A stretch of 64,000 nucleotides of DNA, taken from the NCBI GenBank assembly GCA_951804985.1, contig OX638130.1:84996583-85060582 (forward strand), in the 5' to 3' direction. Positions 11,151 through 21,900 of this stretch are shown here, one piece after another. The notes beneath the pieces are model-generated. The model saw nothing but the letters and a program-made list of their open reading frames with translations. It was not told where the DNA came from and made no database searches. The position numbers and the translations under genes are program-made. Each line of letters begins with the position of its first letter. Within the stretch, counting starts at the first letter, position 1. Source of the stretch: Dryomyza anilis (lineage: Eukaryota > Arthropoda > Insecta > Diptera > Dryomyzidae).

Positions 11151-11517
11151 ATGACAACATTTTAGAAATATCCAACCATTTTGGCACAGTACACTTAAGG
11201 AAAAACTACATTCAAAAATGTAAAAAAAGCAAATGTCAAACATTCGCCCCTTTGCACATTGGGAAAAAAATCAATTTTTATGGCCAAAATTATAAAAAGT
11301 TTTCAGATTATTATTATTTTTTGTATTTTTGTAGTAATGTATTTAAGGATGTGTTTCTTATATTAAAATGAGAAATAAAAAAATAAAAATAAAAATGGCG
11401 GACTTAAAAACATATATGAAGGCGAACAATATTGGTGAAAGAAAATGTTATAGGGTGGTCGGCTTCAAGATACAAATACTTTATGGACTGATTCCTTGGA
11501 TTTTAGAAAGAATATTG

Positions 11518-11640
<123 letters not shown>

Positions 11641-11997
11641 TTTAATTTTATGGGGAAATCCCTATGTTCCCCATATAAAAAGTAAATTTTTAAAAAATGT
11701 GACTTCTTTCAAAAACTCCAATTTTACAAGAGCTACGCTAAAAAAGTGCAAAATGGAGCAAATCACGTTTATTCACAATTAATATATCATTGTTCCCCCG
11801 TATTTGAAAATAAAATATCACGTGTTAATCGTATTCTAAAGTGAAAAATAATTTATCTAATACCTAACTTCAACATGGCCGTATCCATCAGATCCAAATT
11901 TAATATGAATTATTAATGAATGTATCTGCTCTTATCTTTAATATCCATGATATGGAATATGTTACAATTTTGTCATCCTATTAATATAATAAATCTG

Positions 11998-12082
11998 TTT
12001 GTTCGTTTGTACGTTTGTACGTTTGTACGTTTGTACGTTTGTACGTTTGTACGTGTGTACGTTTGTACGTTTGTACGTTTGT
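11998..12082. repeat. (GTACGTTT)n minisatellite
   Basis: About ten near-perfect 8-bp units at the proposed 5' end of the Helitron-like element, with one GTGTGTAC variant. Confidence 0.9.
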
Positions 12083-12696
12083 TCCGCTTCTCCGTCTAAA
12101 CGGCTGATCCGATTTCCTTGAAATTTTTACCACAGATGCGGTATGGTCTGGAAGGAATGATAGGCTATATATGGGCGGGATTGGACAAAGAGGCGTGGCA
12201 CCTCCCATACAACCTAAACTTTCAATACGATATAACTCGGCACTTTCACCAGCTACGAACATGAAACAAAAAACTCAAATACACAAAAAAATTTAAAAAC
12301 AAAAAAACAAAAGCACAAAACAAAACAAAATCAAAAATACAAAAGCAAAAGCAATCACGTTTGTTCCGCTTCTCCGTCTAAACGGCTGATCCGATTTTCT
12401 TGAAATTTTTACCACAGATGCGGTATGGTCTGGAAGGAATGATAGGCTGTATATGGGCGGGATTGGGCAAAGAGGCGTGGCACCTCCCATGCAACCTAAA
12501 CACGATATAACTCGGCACTTTCACCAGCAACGAACATGAAACAAAAAACTCAAATACAAAAAAAAAATAAAAACAAAAAAGCAAAAGCACAACACAAAAC
12601 AAAAGCAAAAATACAAAAACAAAAACAAAACCAATCACATAAAACCACAATCCAAACTAAATGAAAAACAAAAAAAGGAAAGAAAAAGAAAAACAA

Positions 12697-13790
12697 ACTC
12701 ACCACACTAAAACTAACCAAACTAAAACTCACCACACTAAAATTCACCCTTAAATTAACCACACTAAAACCCACCACACTATAATTCACCACACTAAAAC
12801 TCACCACACTAAAATTCACCACACTAAAACTCACCACACTAAAACTCACCACACTAAAACTCACCACACTAAAACTCACCACACTAAAACTCACCACACT
12901 AAAACTCACCACACTAAAACTCACCACACAAAAACTCACCACACTAAAACTCACCACACTAAAACTCACCACACTAAAACTCACCACACTAAAACCCACC
13001 ACACTAAAATTTCACCACACTAAAATTTCACCACACTAAAACTCACCACACAAAAATTCACCACACTAAAACTCACCACACTAAAATTTCTCCACATTAA
13101 AACTCATCACACTAAAACTCACCACACTAAAACTCACTATACCCAAAAGTCGCCACACTCAAACTCACCGCACTAAAATTCACAACACTAAAACTCACCA
13201 CATTTAAACTCACCATACCAAAACTCACCACACTAAAACTTACCACACTAAAACTCACCACACTTAAACTCACCACACTAAAACTCACCACACAAAAATT
13301 CAACACACTAAAATTGAACACACTAAAACTCACCACACTAAAATTTCACCACACTAAAACTCACCACACTAAAACTCACTACACTAAAATTTCACCACAT
13401 TAAAATTCACCACTTTTAAACTCACCACATTAAAACTCACTACACTCAAATTTCGATACACTAAAACTTACCACACTTAAACTCACCACCCTAAAATTCA
13501 CTACACTAAAACTCACCACAATAAAATTCATCACATTAAAATTCATCACACTAAAACTCACCACAATAAAATTCACCACACTAAAACCCACCACACTATA
13601 ATTGACCACACTAAAACTCACCACACTTAAAAACACCACACTTAAACTCACCACACTCAAATTCACCACACTAAAACTCACCACACTAAAACTCACCACA
13701 CCAAAACTAACCACAATTAAACTCACCACTCCAAAATTCACCACATCTAAACTCACTACACCGAAACTTACTACATTAAAACCCACCACT
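12697..13790. repeat. 15-bp satellite array, unit CACCACACTAAAACT
   Basis: About 1.1 kb of tandem 15-mers. The units are almost identical in the left half (12780-13000) and more diverged to the right, where 14- to 16-bp length variants change the frame. A unit length divisible by three keeps long frames open on both strands (VVSFS repeats on minus, TTLKL repeats on plus). These are not genes. Confidence 0.95.
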
Positions 13791-13799
13791 CTAAAACTT

Positions 13800-13960
13800 C
13801 TACTGGGAAAAACTCTACGGGGAAGAATTCTACGGGAAAGAATTCTACCGGGAACAATTCTACCGGGATGAATTCTACGTTGAGAATTCTACGGGAAAGC
13901 GTTCTATGTGGATTTTACGGGAAGATTTCTACTGAGAATAATTCTGCGGAGAAGCGCAGT
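13800..13960. repeat. Second short tandem array, GGGAAGAATTCTACG-like unit
   Basis: Directly after the satellite, about ten loosely conserved 14- to 16-bp units with the core GAATTCTACGGGAA. The same pairing of arrays is seen inverted and decayed at 43085-43300, so the two arrays travel together. Confidence 0.75.
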
Positions 13961-14164
13961 CTGAGAAAAAAATTGTCTTTGAGAAAAGTTGTTTTGGCGG
14001 AGAATTATTTGGTTACCACATTTATAAAACGAATAAAAAAATTTCAACAGCTAAGCACGGGCCCCTCATATCAATAATAAAAAAATGTTTTTTATATTAA
14101 TAAAATCGTTCCATATCTTTGAATTCAGAAAATCTTGGCACGAGTCGTGCACGGGTCCAGCTAG

Positions 14165-15270
14165 TTATAAATATACGTGAAATATTCGATATATTTGGGG
14201 TGGGGCACAAAAATTTAATTTTTCATGTTTCTTTGGTTAAATAGGAATTATAAGAAAAGTACAAACCAAATATAAAAAAAAATAAAAGCTTATCTGCTAT
14301 AATTCATTACCTATCATTAGACGGTAATTTTAGGTCGATGTCATATAGTTGGTTTTTGGCCATAAATTTGGAATTTTTTCGCAATGTGCTTTGGCATGAT
14401 AGTGATGTATATACTTTTCTATACCGCATATGGGCATTTCCTGGGGTTTCGGACGGGACATTCGAACGCTTAAAACTTTTATATCTCGAACAAAAAATTA
14501 ATGATGAGTATTTAAATAAACAATTGTCGTATAGTGAACTCTATATAGAACTCTATACGGTAGATTTAATAGTTGTCGTTCCTTGCGGGACAAAAAGGGA
14601 AGTGCATTTTGAGGTTTAAATAGATATTTCAAAAAGTCAGCAAATTTTGCGTTGAAATTATTTTTTCTGAATTATTTTAAAAAATAACAGAAATCATGTG
14701 ATTTATTTGTATATTTACAGATTTTTTCCAAAATTTACATCTTTTTCTTAATAAATCACAGAAAAATTCCGGATGGGACATTCCGGACGGTACAAAATTT
14801 CTTACTTTTTAAAAACAAAAACCTTTTCGCGAACAAATTATTTTTTTGAGATATTTGAAGTAATTTACTTTATTTTTGTATATGTATATAGTTTTTTCGT
14901 AATAAATCAAAAAATAATTCCGGATGTTCTGTATGAAAATTTGTACTACGATTTTTTGCTTAATATGATTTTAAATATGTGACAATTATCATTATTACGA
15001 AATAAAGAGTGATCTACGATTCGAACCAGAGTTTTTTTATGTTTATATATATTCCTCATTTTTTAATATTCGGGCCCGACTATGGAATACCCTACACCTT
15101 TGGTGGGGATATTATTGTGGGATATTTAATTGCATACCTTAATTTTAAAGTTTTTAATTATGCTGAACCTCCCCACCCTCAGAATATTATTCATATATCA
15201 GAAATTGACGTCTTATATACCCATAAATTAATAAATGTATATAAAAGTATAAAAAACTAAAAAAAATTTT
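14165..15270. other. Unassigned AT-rich DNA
   Basis: It contains two related phrases (TCGGACGGGACATTCG near 14450 and CCGGATGGGACATTCCGG near 14770) and short open frames (for example 14338-14619) without recognisable domains. No function is assigned. Confidence 0.3.
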
Positions 15271-15820
15271 GAAAAATATAATTGGGCGGACCACGCCTAT
15301 ATTTAAAATTTTGAAAGGCTAATATTTCATAGATTTGATTTTAATAATTTACGGATCAAATTTTCACTATGAAAACCCGGGAAATAATGAAAAAAAAAGT
15401 GGGCGGATCACGCCCATTTTTAGACCACATATTTATAGGTGAATTATAACAATACCTTTTAAATTTTATAACTATACCTTCAATACTTTTCGAGTTATTA
15501 GTTCCGAAAGAGTTACATAAAAGTGACTTGTATGGGAGGTGAGCGTGTCCGTTGACCGATTTGGCTCATTTTCAAACTCAGTTCCTACTTTTGGCTAAAA
15601 TATATTGAGTCGATCATCGCATTCTGATCAGTATTTCTCAAGTTATTCTGTATTCGGACAGCAAGACGGACAGACAGACGGACAATGCTAAACGGACTCG
15701 GGTAGTGATGCTGATCAAGAAAATATATACTTTTCCATACCGGACACGCCTCCTAAGGGGCGTTACAATATGTGCACAAAGTTAATATACCCTGTACCTC
15801 ATAGGTGTAGGGTATAAAAA
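15270..15820 (-). mobile_element. Diverged mini-me-like element (second subfamily)
   Basis: The minus-strand reading gives TTTATACCCTACACCTATGA, GTTACAAC..., AAAAGTATATATTTTCTTGATCAGCAT and GTCCGTCTGTCTGTCCGTCTTG, the mini-me order. The distal half has GGGCGTGATCCGCCC-type motifs instead of the main family's sequence. It is a separate, older subfamily. Confidence 0.55.
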
Positions 15821-16079
15821 AGAAAGAAAACATCAACCACGACCGAAAAATTCAAAATGCTCATATCTTTGTACGGTAACGTAAAAAAAATACTCATAAA
15901 GTAACATTACTATACAATATACATGTATTTATAGGGAAAATTTTGTTGTTTGGGAAAGATTTCATGCAAATATGCAAATCCAAATAATATTTTATTTAAG
16001 GAATCTTATTTTATTATACCCTACACATTTTAACAGTATACCTAAATTTGATTGCTATTGCAACAAGATTGCAATGTGA
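15821..16079. other. Spacer without recognised features
   Basis: AT-rich sequence between two elements, with no coding or repeat signal I can support. Confidence 0.25.
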
Positions 16080-16585
16080 CCACAGCATCCATTATTGTTA
16101 TACATTTTTTGGCGGGAATTTTTTTATTTTTAAATAATATACGGAATATTTCATATAGGCATATTTCTGTTTTCTTCAGATATTAAAAGAAAAACCGTAC
16201 GTTATACGTACCGTATGTCAAAAGAACACACACACTATCTTGCAGGGTAACATTTATCTTTGCGAACACAAATTCAAACGCAACAAATCGAACAGTAACA
16301 GAAAGAAAAGAGTACAACAATAACGAATTACGATACATACACACACTTTCACAACTGCAACTCTCCGTTGTTATCGTGTATCATCGCATGGCAACAAACA
16401 TATGCAAGACAACAGACAGACGCTTGACAATGGACATACGCATGATAACAGACAGTCGCATGGCACCACACTACATGTATGTATATAATACAGCTATCTA
16501 GTTAGCAACAACAATGAGTTTTCTTTGTGGTACACAAAATTTCCCGCCAAAAATTCTATCAAAAGCTTGGATGCTGCTTTATTCG
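16080..16585. mobile_element. Short TIR element with TTTTTGGCGGGAA ends
   Basis: The left end has CAGCATCCA followed by TTTTTTGGCGGGAAT. The right end has ATTTCCCGCCAAAAA followed by TTGGATGCTGC, so the inverted ends match over two blocks. The interior (16200-16510) is less AT-rich, with ACAACAGACAGACGC-like repeats and a TATATAATACAGC sequence. No transposase frame is visible. Confidence 0.5.
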
Positions 16586-17010
16586 CATTTTCGTTGTTGT
16601 TGTACTTTAAAACGAATCAGCGGATTTGCGAAAAAAAAACAAAAACACAATAAGCAATATCAGCTAAATGAGGTACACTGTGAAAATGATCATATATTAT
16701 TTTTTTTTGTTCTATAAGTTAAATGAAATAATGCACATAGTACTTAACTTAAGAAAAACTTCATGATGAATGAATATGAATAAATTTGTGAATAGCACAG
16801 TGCATATGTACAATCGATGTACGAACTTGCGAAGAATAACATTGTTTTGTCTATTTTATCTTTTTGAAGCAACTTTTGAAGCACTTTTGAAGCTATTTAC
16901 CGCTTCACAGACCTTATTTTTAAGATGATTATATTCTTTAGCCTATATTTTGCACGCTTTCCATTGTTGTTCTATTCCATTTTTGAACATCACTAGTAGT
17001 AACAAAATAT

Positions 17011-17320
17011 CGCGGTAGCTCAGTGGTTAGTGCGTTGGACTGTGAGCCGAAAGGTCCCCGGTTCAAGCCTGGACTGGGGCTAACAACATCTTTTCATAGA
17101 AACATTTTTATATACCGCGCTACCTCTCGACAGTAAATGGCAAACCTACGAGAGTAAAACATTGCCTATGAAAAGCTCTCACCCGCCGTTCGGATTCGGC
17201 AATAAACTGTAGGTCCCACCACTTTGAGTACAAATATAACACGCACAGCTCAAAATGGTGAGAGAGCTCGGCCGAAGTTCTATACAGGACTGTAGCGCCA
17301 AACTATTATTATTATTATTA
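17011..17320 (+). mobile_element. tRNA-derived SINE, full-length copy
   Basis: It carries the A-box head CGCGGTAGCTCAGTGGTTAG, the B box GGTTCAAGCCTGG, the conserved body, and an (ATT)n tail ending at 17320. It lacks the first two head bases. The tail junction is the GTAGCGCCAAACT variant rather than GTAGTGCCAAACT. Confidence 0.88.
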
Positions 17321-17469
17321 TATGCATATGTGCCTGTACAATATATATATTTTTTATGAGTGTCAAGTTTTAATATAAAAACTTTATGTGGCTGTGATAT
17401 TTTTACTTATTTTAATTTTTGACAAATTCTTGTTTTTTTTTGTATTTAAAATTTAAAACTAATAAAAAA

Positions 17470-18011
17470 AAATGGAATTCAATTCGCACATTTGGGCAGG
17501 GGCCTCAAAATCCTCCTTGGAGTTCCTGGACCGAATCCAACAACGTGCGATATATTTAATAGGGGATGAAAATATTTCATCGTCTATTGGTTCTCTTGAG
17601 CACCGAAGGACCGTTGGGTGTGTAAGCCTGTTTTATAGGTATTACAACGGCAAGTGTTCGAGGGAAATACATGGCCTGATTCCACCAGGTCGTGTGTTCT
17701 CTCGTTCTACTCGGGCGTCAAACCAAGCCCACCCCATCGTAGTCGACTCGGCTCTCAACAGAACCACGCATTATAGAGAGAATTCGATCTTCAGTCGCAC
17801 GATTCGTTTGTGGAACAATCTCCCTGCGTACGTTTTTCCGGACATTTTTGATATTGGCAAGTTCAAAACAAACATCCACCGACACTACTCTATCTTTCCT
17901 CCCTCCTTTTAACCTATCATCCCTTCTTACGATCAACACTGTGCTTTGCATGAATAGGGGGCATCCCCTGAGCGTTGGTTGATTTGTAAAAAAAAAAAAA
18001 AAAAAAAAAAA
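17470..18011 (+). pseudogene. 5'-truncated non-LTR retrotransposon: RT C-terminal region plus poly(A)
   Basis: An open frame of 146 codons (17472-17912) contains HIWAGASKSSLEFLDRIQ, SIGSLEHRRTVGCVSLFYRY and FSRTIRLWNNLPA. This is the conserved C-terminal region of jockey-superfamily ORF2 proteins. It is followed by a short 3' UTR and an A run at 17989-18011. The RT palm is missing, so this is a dead-on-arrival insertion. A second, more decayed 3' end of the same family lies at 20640-21040. Confidence 0.75.
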
Positions 18012-18214
18012 TGTAAAACTAGACTTATTCAATCAAAATTCCTGAAGAAGCTGATAAAAAAACAGTGAAAAGTCGGAGAAAAATGGAATAAAATCTTTTA
18101 AAAATTATCAGACCAAAAGAGCCCACAAAATATATTAACAAAAAAAAAAATAAAGTCAATCACAAGATTTATAGTAATTTTTTATTTGGTACTTGTATTA
18201 GAATAATATATTTT

Positions 18215-18402
18215 ATTGTTCAAGACAATATGGACAAAAAAAAACGTTCATACAAAAACCGAAATCAATACCGAAACCGTAACTTGGAACCGGTATACCG
18301 AAACCGTTTCGTTATAAAAACTGAAGACCGAAACCGTAACCGAAACGAGGAAGAAAACCGAAATCGAATCCGTTATTCGTTTAGGTTTCAATCCTTGATT
18401 CA
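18215..18402. mobile_element. Right-end fragment of the ACCGAAACCGTAACC element
   Basis: It matches 9150-9323: ATATGGACAAAAAA, then repeated CCGAAACCGTAAC motifs, ending in GGTTTCAATCCTTG, the element's terminal inverted sequence. Confidence 0.6.
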
Positions 18403-18932
18403 TAGTCGATTTTAAGTTCCGCACATGTGCCTTAACTGTCATTACTCGTTTAATATCGTTTAACTGTTTACTTTGTATTGCTATTTTAATAATGCAGCCC
18501 TGAGAATATTGCAAGCTTGATAATTATTTATTCATTTGTTTACTTTTCTACGCACTATTTGAGCACAATATTTATAAACGTCAGTTTATGTTTCTGTTTT
18601 AATATTGCACTCAGTAAACCAAAACAGTTCAACAAAATTTGTTTTAATAACTGGATGAACATAAATATCGAATAAATAGCAAGAATTGCTAAATATGTAT
18701 TTTATTTAAGACTAATGATTGATGATAAAAGGGGTCAATTTCAGTAAATCTTATATGTGTTGTTAATTGTTTTTATTAAACGACTGTCGACACATTTGAT
18801 GGTCGCGCCTCCAGACATTTGGATAATTATACGATATGGAATATGTAAAACAGAAACTAATTGATAAACATTGCAATGGTAGGTCCTTCGAAATAACTGA
18901 TTTTTAGAGACATTCGTAAAGCGCGCTTCAAA
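18403..18932. other. 5' flank of IR-B
   Basis: Unique AT-rich DNA upstream of the IR-B start codon. No repeat and no certain core promoter motif. Confidence 0.3.
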
Positions 18933-21900
18933 ATGTTACGTCGTTGTCTTTTGCTATGCATTTTGCATCTACAGCTGCACTCGGTGGTAGTGGCAGACGC
19001 TACACCCATGGCACTGGCCATCGAACATTTCAATAATATATTCTTTCGACATGCCTCCACAGGACTCTCGATTTACGTGCGCACGCAATCGCAGCAGGCG
19101 CAAGATTATTTTCAGGATTTGCTGGATGAAATGCTGCAGCCGTTGCTGGAACTGAAGGTGGACATTTCAAGTGCGTCGAGTGCAGCGAGGACTTTTTCGT
19201 ATTTTAATATTGTTCTCGTGGACTCATATAGTGCCTTTCGGTAAGTCAGACGAAATGAAGCGACAGATATTTGTAAAATTTTGCATTTTCAGTCGGCTCG
19301 ATGTAGGTGCAGCATCGCAAAATCAGGACTTCAGCGAATTTTATCTCATTGTTCTGCATCAAAGTCGCACATCCAATAGCACGTCACAGGAAATGGCGCA
19401 AATCTTCGACTACTGTTGGCAGCACTACATCGTTAACGTGGACATTTTGGTACAGGAATCCAGCGCCACCGATGATGTTTTCATTGAGTTGCACACTTAT
19501 TATCCTTTTTCGCACGAACACTGTCACAAAGCCGAGCAACGTAAGTTGAATGGCGCCCACAGACGCATCAAACACATGGCCGCCACCGAGTTGTTCCCGC
19601 AGAAAATTGACAATTTCTACAATTGCACTTTAATGGCTGCCCTATGGAATGTGCCGCCGTATCTGGTGCTGCCCACTGCGGGTCATCGTCAACGACCTCT
19701 ACATTTCAGTGGCATGGAAGGTTATTTGTTGCATGTCCTAGCGGAAGTTATGAACTTTTCGCTGGATTATGTGACGCCGCCAAATAATGAGCAGCGTGGT
19801 TTGGTACGATCCGATGGCACTGTTACGGGAGCCATTAAGTTGGTGAGTTGCGTGCATCAAATTTCTAGAAAAATTGATTAATTTGTTATGTATATCATTT
19901 CGTAAATATGTAGTAGAAAACGGAAACTACTCAACACGATTTACATCAATTCTACACACAGAAAAAAATTCCCTCAAATCCCAGTAAAATTGGTCAATAG
20001 GACAATTATTGATTTAATAGTATACAAAAAATAAATATTTGCATATAAACTCAATGGGAATGTAATGGTATTTTCTAGTATTCAATGGTATTTTACGATT
20101 AAAATAATAATTTATCCTATTGACGTTTTTTAATAGTAAAAAACTAATATTTATATAGTATTTTTTCTGGGTGTATGTAATGCGATAGTGCTGATTTTGA
20201 GTGCTTACTCAGTTTTTTTTCTTACGTAACGTTTTTAAGGAAATTAAAGTGGTATAGTTTTCCACAAAACTTTACGCACAAATTTTCTTCTAGTTGTCCG
20301 TTCTTCAAACTATGATTTAGTGTATTGAAGAACAATTCAACATTTCGCTCACTACAAAACAGGAAGATCATGAATTCATTATCAATTTAAAGTATGTGTA
20401 TGTGCAGACTAAGTTTCATAATATTATTGTATAAGACACAAAATACATCATATTGAAGAACTTTGTTCATCAAATCAAATTACAATCCAAATTTTTATTT
20501 TTTTCGTGCAAATTTTGCCGTATTTAGCTGGCTCGATATACATAAATGTGAAAAACAAAAAAAAAATGTGATCTCCGTGCTCGATTTTTTAAAACGGTTT
20601 AAAACATATTTCATTCCTGCTGATTTACGCACTGTCTACATCGTCTATTGGTGCTCTGGAGCACCGAAGGACCGTTGCGCGTGTAAGACTGTTTTATAGG
20701 TATTACAACGGCAATTGTTCGAGGAAAATACATGGTCTAATTCCACCAAGTCGTGTGTTTTCTCGTTCTACTCGGGCGTCAAACCAAACCCACCCCTTCG
20801 TAGTCCACTCGGCTCTCAACAGAACCACGCTCGTTCTTCAGTCCCACGATTTGTTTGTGGAACAATCTCCCTGCGTCCGGTTTTCCCGACATTTTTGATA
20901 TTGGCAAGTTGAAAACAAACATTCACCAACACTACTCTATCTTTCTCCCCTCCTTTTAACCTATCATTCCTTCTTACGATCAACACTGTGCTTTGCATAT
21001 ATAGGGGGCATCCCCTGAGAGTTGGTTAATTTGTAAAAAACTCATAAAGGGTATCGAGATATGCATTGCTCATATTTTTTTATTTTTTCGCCCACTACTT
21101 CCAGAGATACAGTCATTCTAATTTACCAAAAATGGGCCAAAAATCACTTTTATATGGTTGTTCAAATATCTCATAAAGTACACATATTAGAAACTCCGTT
21201 GATGGCCCGTTTTAAAGCTAATAGAACAAGCTTTTATACCAGTTAAGTTATAATTTCTAAACTTGAACATGTGGCCCGTGGGAATTATCCATGTACTTCA
21301 AAATGGATGTCCTTAAAATGGACCCTTTTTAAAATTCTAAAAAAAATCATATATTTTGGTTGGTTGTCCATTTTGTTTCCAATATTTTGCCGTTATTCGA
21401 GGCTGATTAACCTAAAATAAATGTGCACAAATATAAGTGTTTTTAGACAATGCGCACAATGCACCGACCACTTTTAAAACTATCATGCGACGGCCAGAAC
21501 ATACGCCTCAGCTCCAGTTTGTTGGCTGTCAGTTGTCAAGTTCTTATTACAAAACAAAAAAATATTTTGGTTTCTGTTTAATAAATCAAAAAAAATTTGA
21601 TAAAAATATATTTTTTTAATTTTACTTTAGTACTCGCACTGATGCGAGTTTTGTGATTTTTTGTGCTCGCACTATCAGTTCACTACGCAATCATATCGTG
21701 AGCCTGATTTTATTCGATTTTTTTTTATTTTTAAGTGTTCGCATATTTTTATTTGTAGCCGCGGTAGCTCAGTGGTTAGTGCGTTGGACTGCGAGCCGAA
21801 AGGTCCCCGGTTCAAGCCTGGACTGGGGCTAACAACATCTTTTCATAGAAACATTTTTCTATACCGCGCTACCTCTCGGCAGTAAATGGCAAACCTACGA

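Larger units (their letters stand above)
11994..14164 (+). mobile_element. Non-autonomous Helitron-like element carrying a satellite array
   Basis: The right end has Helitron hallmarks: a perfect small hairpin GCACGAGTCGTGC at 14138-14150, ten bases, then terminal CTAG (14161-14164) followed by T. The proposed left end is TCTGTTTG preceded by A, so the insertion is between A and T with no target duplication. Contents in order: (GTACGTTT)n to 12082; two diverged copies of a ~200-bp block (CCGCTTCTCCGTCTAAACGG... to CACTTTCACCAGC) at 12086-12270 and 12362-12540; A-rich linkers; the 15-bp satellite (12697-13790); a GGGAAGAATTCTACG-type array; and a unique tail. No Rep/helicase frame is present. 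The 3' end is well supported; the 5' end is inferred. Confidence 0.65.

Noticed and set aside
12550..13789. Long minus-strand frames encoding VVSFS repeats and a plus-strand TTLKL frame
   Set aside because: They are translations of a 15-bp satellite whose period keeps frames open. No start context, leader or domain.
17472..17912. 146-codon frame as a host gene
   Set aside because: It is the C-terminal part of a LINE ORF2 followed by poly(A). A second truncated copy lies at 20640.
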